Below, one piece after another: positions 1 through 12,620 of a stretch of 64,000 nt of DNA (its first letter is position 1; each line of letters begins with the position of its first letter). This DNA comes from Rhexocercosporidium sp. MPI-PUGE-AT-0058 (lineage: Eukaryota > Ascomycota > Leotiomycetes > Helotiales): the NCBI GenBank assembly GCA_020746875.1, contig JAGTJL010000033.1, positions 1 through 64,000 on the forward strand, in the 5' to 3' direction. Position numbers and translations under genes: made by a program. Under the pieces are notes generated by a model that was not told the origin of the DNA, searched no databases, and was given only the letters and a program-made list of their open reading frames with translations.

Positions 1-3000
1 GGTATTATATTAAACGAGACTATTAAAGCTATTTTAGGAAATATTTTATATTTTTAACGCTTAATAAATATTATAGTATAAGTTTAGGTTTAATATTAGA
101 AGCTTAGATTTTTAAATAATTTAATTTATAAAGTAAATATATTATACTTTAAGTATTATAATAAGTTATATTATTACTTTATAATTAAAATAAAATTTTA
201 TTACTTTTTAAATTATAATTTAAATATATTTTATAAACTTATTCTTTTTAATATAATATTATATATTTTATACTTACGCTAATATTATTTTTAAAGCTTT
301 AATAAAACCTTTAAAACTTTTATAAAAAATATAAAAAAAAAGTATTTTATTTATAATCGATAATACTTTCTCGCCTCCCGACTTTTCGTAATTTTCCTAG
401 CCTTTTTATAAATTATATAAAAGTTTTATACTTTTTTATATTTAATATTTTACTTTTTAATTTATAATTTTTATTATATATATTAAGAGTTTTTTTAATA
501 TTCTCAAATTTAAATATATTAAAAGCTAAATATTATAATCTTTTAAGAAATCTTTTTATTTAATTAAATATTTTTAATCTTATTTCTTTTATTTTATTTA
601 TAATTAAAAATACTTTTAACTTTTTATTTTTAAAAGTTTCGAAAGCATATTAAATAAGTAATTATTTAATTACTTATTAACTTATATTATATATTCTTTT
701 AATAAAAATATATATAATATTAAATAAAGCTTTTTATATAAGCTTAATAGCTTTAGAGTATATACCGTATTACTTACGCACTTAATAATTTAAATAAGCT
801 AATATATTTTAGCGATAGCTTTCCAGTCTTTAGTCGAATATTCTTAATATTAAGTATTACTTATTATTTTAATTAAAAATATTTATTTAAATATCGGGCA
901 TTATAATAGCCTTTCCGACTTTATTACGCACGATTTTAAACTTTCGTAAGTTTAATTCGTTTATTATTTAATAACTTAACTTTATCTTAAACAATTAATA
1001 CCTCTTCTCCTTAAACATTATTCTTAAGGTCTTATAATATTACCGGCTTATAGCCATAATAAATTTAAAATAAAAATATTTAAAGCGTTTAATAAAAGGA
1101 ATTATTATAAATAAACTCGGCAAAAGTCAGTTTCTTTACTTAATTTTTCTATAATATATTATAAAAAGCGTAAAAGTATATCTTTAGATTTTAATTTTAT
1201 TTCTTTATTTATTTATTTATTTATTTAAAGATAATATATAAGGCTTAATCTTTATTTATTTATTTATTTAAAGATAATATATAAAGCTTAGTCTTATTTA
1301 ATATATATATATAAAAGTAAAACGTAAATTAAAATTTATTAATAAATACTATACCTTTATTAAATATAATACCTTAAAGTATGTTAAAAAAAAACACTCT
1401 CTTAAATAATATTCCGCAAGTTCGAGAGCATTAATCGTTTTATAATATATTAAGTATTAAGCTATTTTCGAATATTAATTAATAACTATTAATATATAAT
1501 TAAGATTTAAGCTATTAAATAAGTTTTTATAAAGCAGCAACCTTATAATAAAATCTATTAAAATCTCGGACTAAGGCTATAAAAGCCTCGAAAGACTTAT
1601 TAAAAGTCTATATAATATATATCGTTTTAATTTAATCTTTTAATAAATATCGCATTTTTTAATATATATTTTAATATTATCTTTTATTTTATCCTAAAAA
1701 TAAGTTTTATAAAAGAATTATAAAGTCTTTATAACACCGTAATACTTTATTAATGAATTATTATAATAAAATTTTATGATTTTTATTCTTAATATTAAAT
1801 TATTTAAAATATAAGTCTTAAAATCTTATTAAAAAGTCTTAATATATTTAAGTTTTATTTTTGATTTAGCTAAATTTAAGTTTACTTATTATATTAATTA
1901 TGCTTTTATAGTTTTTATTATTACGTTAAGCGAAATAATTAAGTCTTATAACGGCTTCGTTAATAATACTAAAGCTATTTAACTTTTAATTATTACTTTT
2001 ATTTATAATATTAAAATAAAATATTTATAATTATTAATTCCTATAATAAGCGGCTAGCTTTTACTCTTTATATATAATAATATATTCATAAATAAAGCCA
2101 TTATCTTAAGTATAATATTTAAAAAATTAAATTTTATATATTTAACTTTTAAAATTCTCTTTTAAATAACTTATCCCGATTTTATTAATATTAAATCCGG
2201 CCTTTTATTAATAAGATTTTAAATAATATTAAATAGTTTTCTTAATAATATCTTATAATCCTTATTTAAGAATACTTTAATATTAGCTCCTCGACTTTAT
2301 AAAGCACTTATAAAAGCTCCTTTTAATTTATTTTAAAATATTAATAGCTAAGTAATATTAATAAGACCTTTAAATTCTCAATAATTTAGCCTTTTATTAA
2401 GTCCATCCGCCGGATTTACGACACCCTTATAATAATAAATTTTAAAATCATAAGTAATAAAATATATTACTTATTATATTTATTAACTCTTAAAATATTT
2501 CGTTATTATAAAATACTTAAGGTTATTACAATCCGTAAGCACTTTAATAATGTATTAACTGCCCTCAAAGTAATGCCTTTACTTCTTAAAATACTTAATA
2601 ATAACTAAAAGCTTTTTATTATAAGTAATATAATTCCACTTAATATTAATTATTTTACGAAATTAATACGTAACAGGTTTTTAATATCGCTTAAATCTTT
2701 TTTTAAAATTAATTTATTAAGAAAGAGTATTAATAATTATAAATTTAAAAGCATTAGTTTTAATTTAAATACGCTTTATAAAATTAAAATATTTTATAAT
2801 TAATATATTAATAAAAGCTGTTTTAAATTTTTAAAGCTTTTTTTAATTATATTAAAGAATTTAAAAAGTCTTTTTTTAATTTTATTTTTTATATTTTAAA
2901 AAGCTTTTATTAAGTTTACGGCTATTTTAAAGTATTTTAATATAAATTTATAATAAAAATTCATAAAGCCTAAAAAAACCTAAATATTTTTATAAAATTC

Positions 3001-6000
3001 CGGCTTTAATTATTCTTAAATTAAACGAATCCGCTTTAAGTCCGCTTAAATATTAATTAATCCGATTTTAAATCTTAAGAACTCGACTTAATTTATTTTA
3101 AATTTATATTTATTAAATTTAATAAAGAGTTTATACTTATATAATCGTTTTATAACGACTTTAATATATTTATAATACTTTTTTTATTTTTAAAATAAAT
3201 TAAAATATTATTAAAATATATAATAATAAAATAATTAATTAATTTTATTAACGCTTTATTAATATACGCTTAAAACGTAATTAAAGCGTTAAATAGCCTA
3301 AAAGATATTATTAAATATTTAAAATATTTATATTTAATATAAAAAGCTATTTTTTATTTATATTCTTTTTTAATTTTAATATAATAATATATATTTTTTA
3401 AATTTAAAGCCGTAAATATTACGGCTTCGCTGAGACAGTTTAACGTCTTATTAACTAAAGAAAGAAAATAGCGATTTTTAATTATTATTTTATTTAATCT
3501 TCGATAATTTATATATAAACGCAACCTCTTATTTTTCTTTAATATAAATAATATTAGCGTATTTATAAGACTTTTTAATAAACGAATTTTTTTTTATAAT
3601 AAAGTAATAAAGTATTCCTAAAACGCGGCGAGTTATAATTTAAAAAAGTTATAAAGAGGGCTATATAAAAGTAATGCGTTAATATTAATGATATACTCGA
3701 ATCCAACTTATTCTTTAAGGAAAGCAATTAACAAATTATTATTATATATATTTATTATATTTACAAGCTAGTCTAAGAAAAGCGTCGGTTTAGGAATCTT
3801 TAATTAAATAACTAATACTTACGACAGTTCTACGACGCTAATATTAAGACAAATATCTTATAGCTGTCTTAAACACTTATATAATCTTAAATTCTTTAAA
3901 TAATTATAGTCGAATTAAAATATAAATATAATATAAGGTATCGTTTTAAGGTCGATATCGAGGGTATTAATAAACTCTTTTATTATTATAATTTAAATCT
4001 CGTCTTAAGTTAAAGTATAAGCTCATTTCTTAAGTTTTTAGTCGTAATATTTAGCGCCTTTATATTTAAAGAATTCTATTTTAAGAATTATATTATATTT
4101 TAAGTCTTTATAATTATAAAATCTTTTTTAAAAGGTTTTCGAGATTTTATAATCGTTTTATATAATTATATATAAGTTATAAGCGTTAATTACTTAAAAC
4201 TAATACTTATTAAAAGTTATAAACTCTTAATTATACTTAAATAAAAAGAAAAATCCTTATAATTTAGTTTATATTTATTAAAGAAATTATAATTTAAGCT
4301 ATTATTTATTAAATTATTAAGTAACGCATTCGCATTTATCTTAAGTTACTTTAGTTTTATAAAAATGTATAAGTGTTTAAAAACATCCCTTAAGCCTTTA
4401 ACGCTTAAGACTTAATATTACTTTTTCCTATATTCTTTCTAATATTAAACGGCTTTTATTCTTTAGCGCGTATAATAATATATACCTTCCTTTTTATTAA
4501 AAAGATTTTCTTTATTATTTTAAAATGTTTTTTTATTTTTAGCTTTTAAGGATTATTTTACGCTTATTATATAAACTTAAAATAATTACGGTTTTTAAAT
4601 TAATAACTTTTTTATTTATAAAAGCGGCAAAATATAATACTTTTAATATAATTCTTTTTTTTATTATTTTTACTTTTATTAAAAAGTTAAAAACTAAAAG
4701 TTAAAGGAGCGCCGTTAAATACGCGCTTTTTATTATTATTCTTAAAATATTTTTTATAATTTTTTTTACGAAATCCGCTATTCTTAAGATTATTATTACT
4801 TTATTCGCCTTCGCTTCTATTATGCTTAGCTTTTAATATATTAAAAAATACTCTTTAAGTTTTTTTAATAAAAGACTTAATATTATTAATTAATTTCTTT
4901 TATTATTAATAAATATTAAAAGAGTTTATAAAAACCTAAGAGTTAATTTATTACGTTATTAATATATACGTAATTACTTTACGAAAATTAATAATAATAT
5001 TATTATTAAATATTTAAGTATTACGGTCCTTAATAAGTATAATAAACCGTCGATATATTATTTAAATAAACTCGTTTAATTATTAACGAAACCGCTTAAT
5101 ATTTTTAATAACTTTAATACTTCGAGTTTCTTTAAAAGTATAAAACTCTTTTAAAAAAGTAATAAATAAGTTTTATATTAACGGAATACCTTTGAGTTTA
5201 ATTATAATTTATTTTATATTACTTTAATAAATTAATAAGTCGCTTTTTATATTTACGGCTATAACGCGTATTTAATTTATATACGTATTATAATTATTTA
5301 AGCGAGCTTTAAAGATTTCTTTTTAAATATTTTTTTAATTTTATAAACTTTTAAAATTCTTTTTTTTCTATTTTTTAAGAATTATAATTATAAGATATTT
5401 TTTATAATTACGCTTATCTTTTATTTAAATTATAATATACTTTAATAAAATATAAATATTTAAATTTAAATATATTAATAATATTATTTTAAATTTATAA
5501 ATTATATAATTTATTATAAATAATACGGTTATTTCCCGGGAGTATTTTAAAGCCGGCAAAGTCTTAAGTTTAATAATATCTTTATTAAGCGAGTATTATA
5601 AGTTAAGCAAATTAGCTTTTAATCTTAAATTAAAGTTATACTTTATTAAAAATAACTTAAAATCCTTTATTAAAGTAATAATAATAAAATTTAATATTAT
5701 ATTATGAATTTATTAAAGGCTTTCTTTAATCGTATATTATTTACTTATTACGTTTATATAAGTAATAAAAATTACTCAGAAGCGGCGAAGTCTAATAAAA
5801 CTATTCTTATAATAAGCGAGCCGCGTCTTTATATAAGTATTTTTAACCTTAGACTTAATTAATAAGCGTATATACTCTTCGAGCTCGCGTTACTTTTAAG
5901 TGATTTATTCTTTAATAAGTATACTTAAAGCCGTAAAATTAATATTAATATTAAAAATAAAAAAGAATATATTATTTATTATATAATTAAAAATATTTAA

Positions 6001-6545
6001 GTTATTTTTAATTTAAATTATAATTTTATCTTTTTCTTTATAAATATAAACGAGTTAATTATAAGTATAAGAAGATTTCTTATTATTATTATTATAAGTA
6101 TTTTAAAGTAGTTTATTATTAAAAGCATTTTCGCTTTTAATTATATAAAAAGAATTTATAAATTTTATAATTTTATAAAAAATATTATAAGCGATATTAT
6201 TAAAACAAGTATTACTTATAAGTTTAGCGTTATTAAATATAATTACTTAATAAAGAATCGTTCCTTTACTTTTTATATTATTTCTTTATAAAATAAAAAA
6301 ATTAATTTATTAAATAAAGTTTATAATAAGTAAAACTTTATAAAAGTTTAAAGTAAATTATATTTAAAAAATTAATCTTTAGCTTTTAAAAAAGTTTAAA
6401 AAAAAAGCGTATATATAAAAGGAATTACTTATAAAAAAAAATAAAACGCCGGCGTAATTAAATATATAAGTAAAATTAATTTTATTAATACCGTAAAAGC
6501 CTCGGCCCTTTTATATTACAGGCCCGATTCCGTATAAATAGAATG
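1..6545 (-). mobile_element. Degraded Ty3/Gypsy retrotransposon, inverted-repeat arm 1
   Basis: Read on the minus strand, this arm carries a stop-riddled Gypsy pol. Around 3,340-3,480 the translation resembles reverse transcriptase (KNRYFLSLVNKTL, then FTALNLKN, matching the family pattern of KNRYPLP and FTKLDLRNAY). Lower coordinates continue with the VEFLRFKIG and VFLGFTNFYYKFI-like connection, then RNase H-like and integrase-like blocks. Pol therefore points leftwards and runs off the window. Base 1 aligns, inverted, with about 12,620 of arm 2. The arm keeps about 1.19 kb (3,119-4,311) that arm 2 lacks. It cannot encode functional protein. Confidence 0.85.
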
Positions 6546-6578
6546 AATAAGTATATATATAATACTTTCACAAAGCAA

Positions 6579-6745
6579 TTATCCTATAATATAGCAGTTC
6601 GGCTCTCGGGTTTTAGCGCTTTAATATGCTAAGGCTTTACTAAAAATTAAGGAGTATTGTTCTTTTAGCTTAATATCTTTATTTAAGACTATATTACCGG
6701 GCAAAACCGGTATTGTTTTTATATAAGAGAATATCACAGAGTTTA
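6579..6745 (-). mobile_element. Fossil piggyBac 3' end in the palindrome centre
   Basis: On the minus strand, 6,745 to about 6,680 reads YKNNTGFAR, stop, YSLK, stop. This aligns with the C-terminus of the better-preserved piggyBac at 42,998-45,017 (YKDNTYFARYYSTE, stop). Further out, 6,579-6,597 is CTGCTATATTATAGGATAA on the minus strand. That is the terminal motif CTGCCACATCTTGGGATAG of the 43-45 kb element after C-to-T and G-to-A changes. Only this terminus is recognisable. It lies between the two Gypsy arms. Confidence 0.7.
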
Positions 6746-6758
6746 TATGTTATATATG

Positions 6759-7060
6759 CCTATTTATTTTATTTGTACGGAATCGGGCCTGTAAAATAAA
6801 GAGGCCGAGGCTTTTATGGTATTAATAGAATTAATCTTACTTATATTTTTAGTTACGCCGGCGTTTTACTTTTTTTTACGGGTAATTTCTTTTAGTATTA
6901 TGTGTATGCCTATCTATTATATTTATACGGAATCGGGCCCGTTGTATAAAGTGGCCGAGGCTTTTACGGTATTAATAAAATCAGTCTTACTTATATATTT
7001 AATTACGCCGGCGTTTTACTTCTTTTTATAAGTAATTTCTTTTATATATATACTTTTTTT
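6759..7060 (+). repeat. Tandem duplication, about 150-bp unit
   Basis: Two adjacent copies, starting near 6,759 and 6,911, share the block around TACGGAATCGGGCC, then GGCCGAGGCTTTTA, then TTACGCCGGCGTTTTACTT. The same block occurs once in inverted orientation at 6,420-6,545. The duplication is at the arm 2 side of the centre, probably in the LTR or untranslated part of the Gypsy copies. The 71-codon open frame at 6,816-7,031 simply reads across the two units and is not a gene. Confidence 0.75.
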
Positions 7061-10000
7061 TTAGACTTTTTTAAAAGCTAAAGATTAAGAATATAAATAA
7101 CTAAAGCACCATACGGAAATAATTAAATCACTATACGTTAAGGAATTTTCAAGAATCCGGAGGGTGTATTTATTAATCGCGCCTTATTATATTAATTTAT
7201 ATTAAAAGCTAAGTATAATATATATATATTACGTAATTATATTAATTTATTTTTATAATCTTTTTTAAAATCGATATATTACTTTAAAATATTAAGTGAA
7301 AAAGTATAAATAACTTTAAAAATTAAATTTAATAAAGCTTAAAGGTTTTATTAACGGCCTTTAGCTCTTAATATAAATTAATATAATAGGGCGCGGTTAA
7401 TAAATACGCCCGGCGTGCTTAGAAAAACCTTAGCGTATAGTAATTTAGTTATTTCCGTATAATGCTTTAACTATACTTAAGATTAATTATTTAAATATAT
7501 TTTATTTTAAACTTTTATAAAACTTTACTTATTATAAAATTTATTTAATAAGTTAATTTTTTATTTTATAAGAAAATAATATAAAAAATAAAAGAACGGT
7601 TTTTTATTAAATAATTATATTTAATAACGCTAAACTTATAAATAATATTTACTTCGGCGGTGCTACTTATAATATTTTTTATAAGATTATAAAATTTATA
7701 AATTTCTTTTATATAATTAAAAGCGAAAATGCTTTTATTAATAAATTATTTTAAAACATTTACGATAATAATAATAAGAAATCTTTTTATATTTAATTAG
7801 TTCGTTTATATTTATAAAAAGAAAAGTAAAGCTATAATTTAAATTAAAAATAACTTAAATATATTCGATTATATAATAAATAATATAATTTTTTTTATTT
7901 TTAATATTAATATTAATTTTATAGCTTTAAATATACTTATTAAAAAATAAATCGCTTAAAAGCAGCGCGAGTTCGAAAAGTATATATACTTATTAATTAA
8001 GTCTAAAGTTAAGAATACTTATATAAAAACGCGGCTCGCTTATTATAAAAATAATCTTATTAGATTTCGCCGCTTTTAAGTAATTTCCGTTACTTATATA
8101 AATATAATAAATAAATAATATATAATTAAAGAAAGCTTTTAATAAACTTATAATATAATATTAAATTTTATTATTATTATTTTAATAAAAGACTTTAAGT
8201 TACTTTTAATAAAGCGTAACTTTAATTTAAGATTAAAAGCTAGCTTATTTAGCTTATAGCACTCGCTTAATAAGAATATTATTAAGCTTAAGACTTTACC
8301 GGGCTTGAAATATCTTTAAGAAATAATCGTATTACTTACGGTAAATTATATAATTTATAAATTTAAAATAATAATATTAATATATTTAAATTTAAACGTT
8401 TATATTTTATTAAAATATAATATAATTTAAATAAAAAATAAGCGTAATTATAAAAAATACTTTATAATTATTATTTTTTAAAAATATAAAAAAAAGAATT
8501 TTAAAAGCTTACGAAATTAAAAAAATACTTAAAAAGAAATCTTTAAAGCTTACTTATAAAATTATAATATATATATAAATCGAGTACGCGTCGTAATTAT
8601 AATTATAAAAGGCGATTTATTAACTTATTAAAATAATATAAAGTAAATTATAATTAAATTTAAAAGTATTTTATTAATATAAAACTTATTTATTAATTTC
8701 TTAAAAGAGTTATATATTTTTAAAAAAAACTTAAAATATTAAATTTATTAAGAATATTAAGCGGTTCCGTTAATAATTAAGCGAGTTTATTTAAGCGATA
8801 TACTAACGGTTTATTATATTTATTAAAGATTATAATACTTAGGTATTTAATAATAATAATATTATTAATTTTTATAAAGTAATTACGTATATATTAATAA
8901 CGTAATAAATTAATTTTTACGCTTTTATAAATTCTTTTAATACTTATTAATAATAAAAGAAATTAATTAATAATATTAAGTCTTTTATTAAAAAAACTTA
9001 AAGAATATTTTTAATATATTAAAAGCTAAATATAATAAAAACGAAAGCGGATAAAGTAATAATAATCTTAAAGATAACGGATTTTATAAGAGAAATCGTA
9101 AAGAATATTTTAAAAATAATAATAAAAAGCGCGTATTTAACGGCGCTTTTTTAACTTTTAGTTTTTGATTTTTTAATAAAAATAAAAATAATAAAAAGAA
9201 GAATTATTAAGAATATTATATTTTACTACTTTTATAAATAAGAAAATTATTAATTTAAAAACCGTAATTATCTTAAGTTTATATAATAAACGTAAAATAA
9301 TTTTTAAAAGTTAAAAGTAAAAAAACGTTTTAAAATAATAATAAAAGCTTTTTTAATAAATATATATATATATATATATATATTATTATATATATTAAAA
9401 AATAAAAGCTATTTAATACCGAAAAGAATATAAGAAAAAGTAATATTAAGTTTTAAGCGTCGAAAGCTTAAAAAATATTCTTAAACGCTTATATATTTTT
9501 ATAAAATTAAAATAATCCGAAATAAATACGAATGCGTTATTTAATAATTTAATAAATATAAGTTTAAAATAAATTTAATCGAGTTTTTAAGATTTAAAAT
9601 CGGATTAATCAGTATTTAAGTAGACTTAAAGCGGATTCGTTTAATTTAAAAATAATTAAAGCCGGAATTTTATAAGAATATTTAAGTTTTTTTAAGCTTT
9701 ACGAATTTTTATTATAAATTTATATTAAAATATTTTAAAATAATTATAAATTTAATAAAAGCTTTTTAAAATATAAAAAATAAAATTAAAAAAAGACTTT
9801 TTAAATTCTTTAATATAATTAAAAAAAGCTTTAAAGATTTAAAAGCAGCTTTTATTAATATATTAATTATAAGGCATTTCAATCTTACGAAGTGTATTTA
9901 AGTTAAAGTTAATACTTTTAAATTTATAATTATTAATACTTTTTTTAATAAACTAATTTTAAAGAAAGATTTAAGCGATATTAAAAACTTATTACGTGTT

Positions 10001-12620
10001 AATTTTATAAAATAATTAATATTAAGTGAAATTATATTATTTATAATAAAAAGCTTTTAATTATTATTAAAGTATTTTAAGAAATAAAAGTATTACTTTA
10101 AAAGCAATTAATATATTATTAAAATACTTATAAATTATAATAACTTTAAATATTTTATAATAATAAAATATATTGAGAGTCGATAAGTATAATAAGTAAT
10201 ATATTTTATTAATTATAATTTTGAAATATATTATCGTAAGAATACTATAAATCTAGTAAATAAACTTAATAAAAAGCCAGATTATTAAGAATTTAAAAGC
10301 CTTATTAATATTATTTGATTATTAATATTTTAAAATAAATTAAAAGAGCTCTTATAAATGCTTTACGAAGTCGAAGAGCTAATATTAAAGTATTCTTAAA
10401 TGAAAATTATAAAATATTATTAAAATACTTATTTAATATTATTTAAAATCTTATTAATAAAAAGTTACACCCGATATTAATAAAACCGGAATAAGTTATT
10501 TAAAAAAGAATTCTAAAAGTTAAATATACAAAACTTAATTTTTTAAATATTATACCTTAAATAATAGCTTTATTTATAAATATATTATTATATATAAAAA
10601 GCGAAAGCTAATTACTTATCGTAAGAATTAATAATTATAAATAATTTATTTTAATATTATAAATAAAAATAATACTTAAAAATTAAATAACTTTAACTTT
10701 ATTAATAAAATCGCTGTGAGATTTAATTATTCTTATTTAACGTAATAATAAAAATTATAAAAGTATAATAAATATAATAAATAAATTTAAATCTTAATTA
10801 AATTAAACTAAAACTTAAATATATTAAAACTTTTTTAATAATATTTTAAGACTTATATATTAAATAGTTTAATATTAAAAATAAAAATCATAAAACTTTA
10901 TTATAATAACTTATTAATAAAATATTATAATATTATAAAGACTTTATAATTCTTTTATAAAACTTACTTTTAAAATAAAATAAAAGATAATATTAAAATA
11001 TTTATTAAAAAATTAAATTAAAATAATATACATTATATAAAACTTTTAATAAGTCTTCCGAAGCTTTCGCGGCTTTAATCCGAGATTTTAATAGATTTTA
11101 TTATAAAATTACTGTTTTATAAAGATTTATTTAATAATTTAAATCTTAATTATATATTAATAATTATTAATCGGTATTCGAAACAATTTAATATTTAATA
11201 TATTATAAAACGATTAATATTTTTAAACTTGCGAAATTATTATTCGAGAAAGTGTTTTCTTTTTTTAACGTATTTTAAAGTATTATATTTAATAAAAATA
11301 TAATATTTATTAATAAATGTTAATTTATTTTTTACTTTTTTATATATATTAAATAAAAATTAAGCTTTATATATTATTTTTAAATAAACGAATAAATAAA
11401 AAAAACAAAATTAAAATCTGGAAATATATTTCCGCGTTTTTTATAAAATTAAATAAAAAAATTAATTTTTACCGAGTTTACTTATAATAATTCCTTTTAT
11501 TAAACGCTTTAAATATTTTTATTTTAAGTCTATTATAATTATAAGCTAATGATATTATAAAACCTTAAGAATAATATTTTTTTAAAAAAAGAAGTATTAA
11601 TTGCTTAAAATAAAATAAAATTATTAAATAATAAATAAGCTGAACTTGCGAAAGTTTAAGATCGTCCGTAATAAAATCGGGAAAGCTATTATAATACCTA
11701 GTATTTAAATAAATATTTCTAGTTAAAATAATAAATAATACTTAATATTAAGAATATTTAATTAAAGATTAAAAAGCTATTATTAAAATATATTAACTTA
11801 TTTTAAATTATTAAATACGTAAGTAATATAATATATTTTAAAGTTATTAAGCTTATATAAAAAGCTTTATTTAATATTTTATATATTTTATTAAAAGAAT
11901 ATATAATATAAGTTAATAAGTAATTAAATAATTACTTATTTAATATGCTTTCGAAATTAAATAAAGAAAATAACTTTTAAAAATAAAAGATTAAAAGCTT
12001 TTTTTTTAATTATAAATAAAATAAAAAAAGTAAAATTAAGAAATATTTAATTAAATAAAAAGGTTTCCGGAAGATTATAATATTTAGCTTTTATTATACT
12101 TAAATTTCGAGAATATTGAAAAAATTCTTAATATATATAATAATAATTATAAATTAAAAAATTAAATATTAAATATAAAAAAGTATAAACTTTTGCGTAA
12201 TTTATAAAAAAGCTAAAAAGATTACGAAAAGTTAAAAAATAAAAAAATTATTATTAATTATAAATAAAAAATATTCTTTTTTATATTTTTTATAAAAGTT
12301 TTAAAAGTTTTATTAAAGCTTTAAAAATAATATTAATATAAATATAAAATATATAATATTATATTTTTTAAAAAAAAATATAAAATATATTTAAATTATA
12401 ATTTAAAAAGTAATAAGATATTATTTTAATTATAAAATAATAACGCAATTCTATCGCAAGTATTTAAAATATAAAATATTTATTTTATAAATTAAATTAT
12501 TTAAAAAATCCTAAACTTTTTAACGTTAAATCTAAACCCGTATTGTAATATTTATTAAGTATTAAAAAACTATAAAATATCTTTTAAAATAATTTTAATA
12601 ATCTTATGCGATATAATATT
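6925..12620 (+). mobile_element. Degraded Ty3/Gypsy retrotransposon, inverted-repeat arm 2
   Basis: This plus-strand copy is the inverted counterpart of arm 1. From about 9,550 the translation gives EFLRFKIGLISI and VFLSFTNFYYKFI, the reverse transcriptase to RNase H connection of Gypsy elements. An RNase H-like segment follows at about 9,880-10,170. An integrase core follows at about 11,040-11,400, with DFITKLLFYKD and INRYSKQFNI where the family has MDFITGLP and VDRFSKMAHF. Stops occur throughout. The main RT palm is missing because a 1.19-kb block present in arm 1 is absent. A MITE interrupts the 5' part at 7,089-7,478. Confidence 0.85.
7089..7478. mobile_element. MITE, family copy 1 (8-bp flanking repeat)
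   Basis: The 390-bp element lies between direct repeats AAGATTAA (7,081-7,088 and 7,479-7,486). Its ends are about 45-bp imperfect inverted repeats: AACTAAAGCACCATACGG on the left, and TTAAAGCATTATACGG on the reverse strand on the right, followed on both sides by AAATAA.TAAAT..CTATACG.TAAGG. Arm 1 runs continuously across the equivalent point, so it preserves the empty site. No coding capacity. The 8-bp duplication suggests hAT-type mobilisation. The ends resemble the element at 14,718-15,252. Confidence 0.8.

Noticed and set aside
6816..7031. 71-codon hydrophobic open frame in the AT desert
   Set aside because: It reads across a 150-bp tandem duplication, and its two halves are the same LTR-like sequence. 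There is no independent sign of coding.
1..12620. Assembly artefact as an explanation for the inverted arms
   Set aside because: The arms differ by a 1.19-kb indel, a MITE with its own target duplication, and many dispersed transitions, so they are separate real copies.
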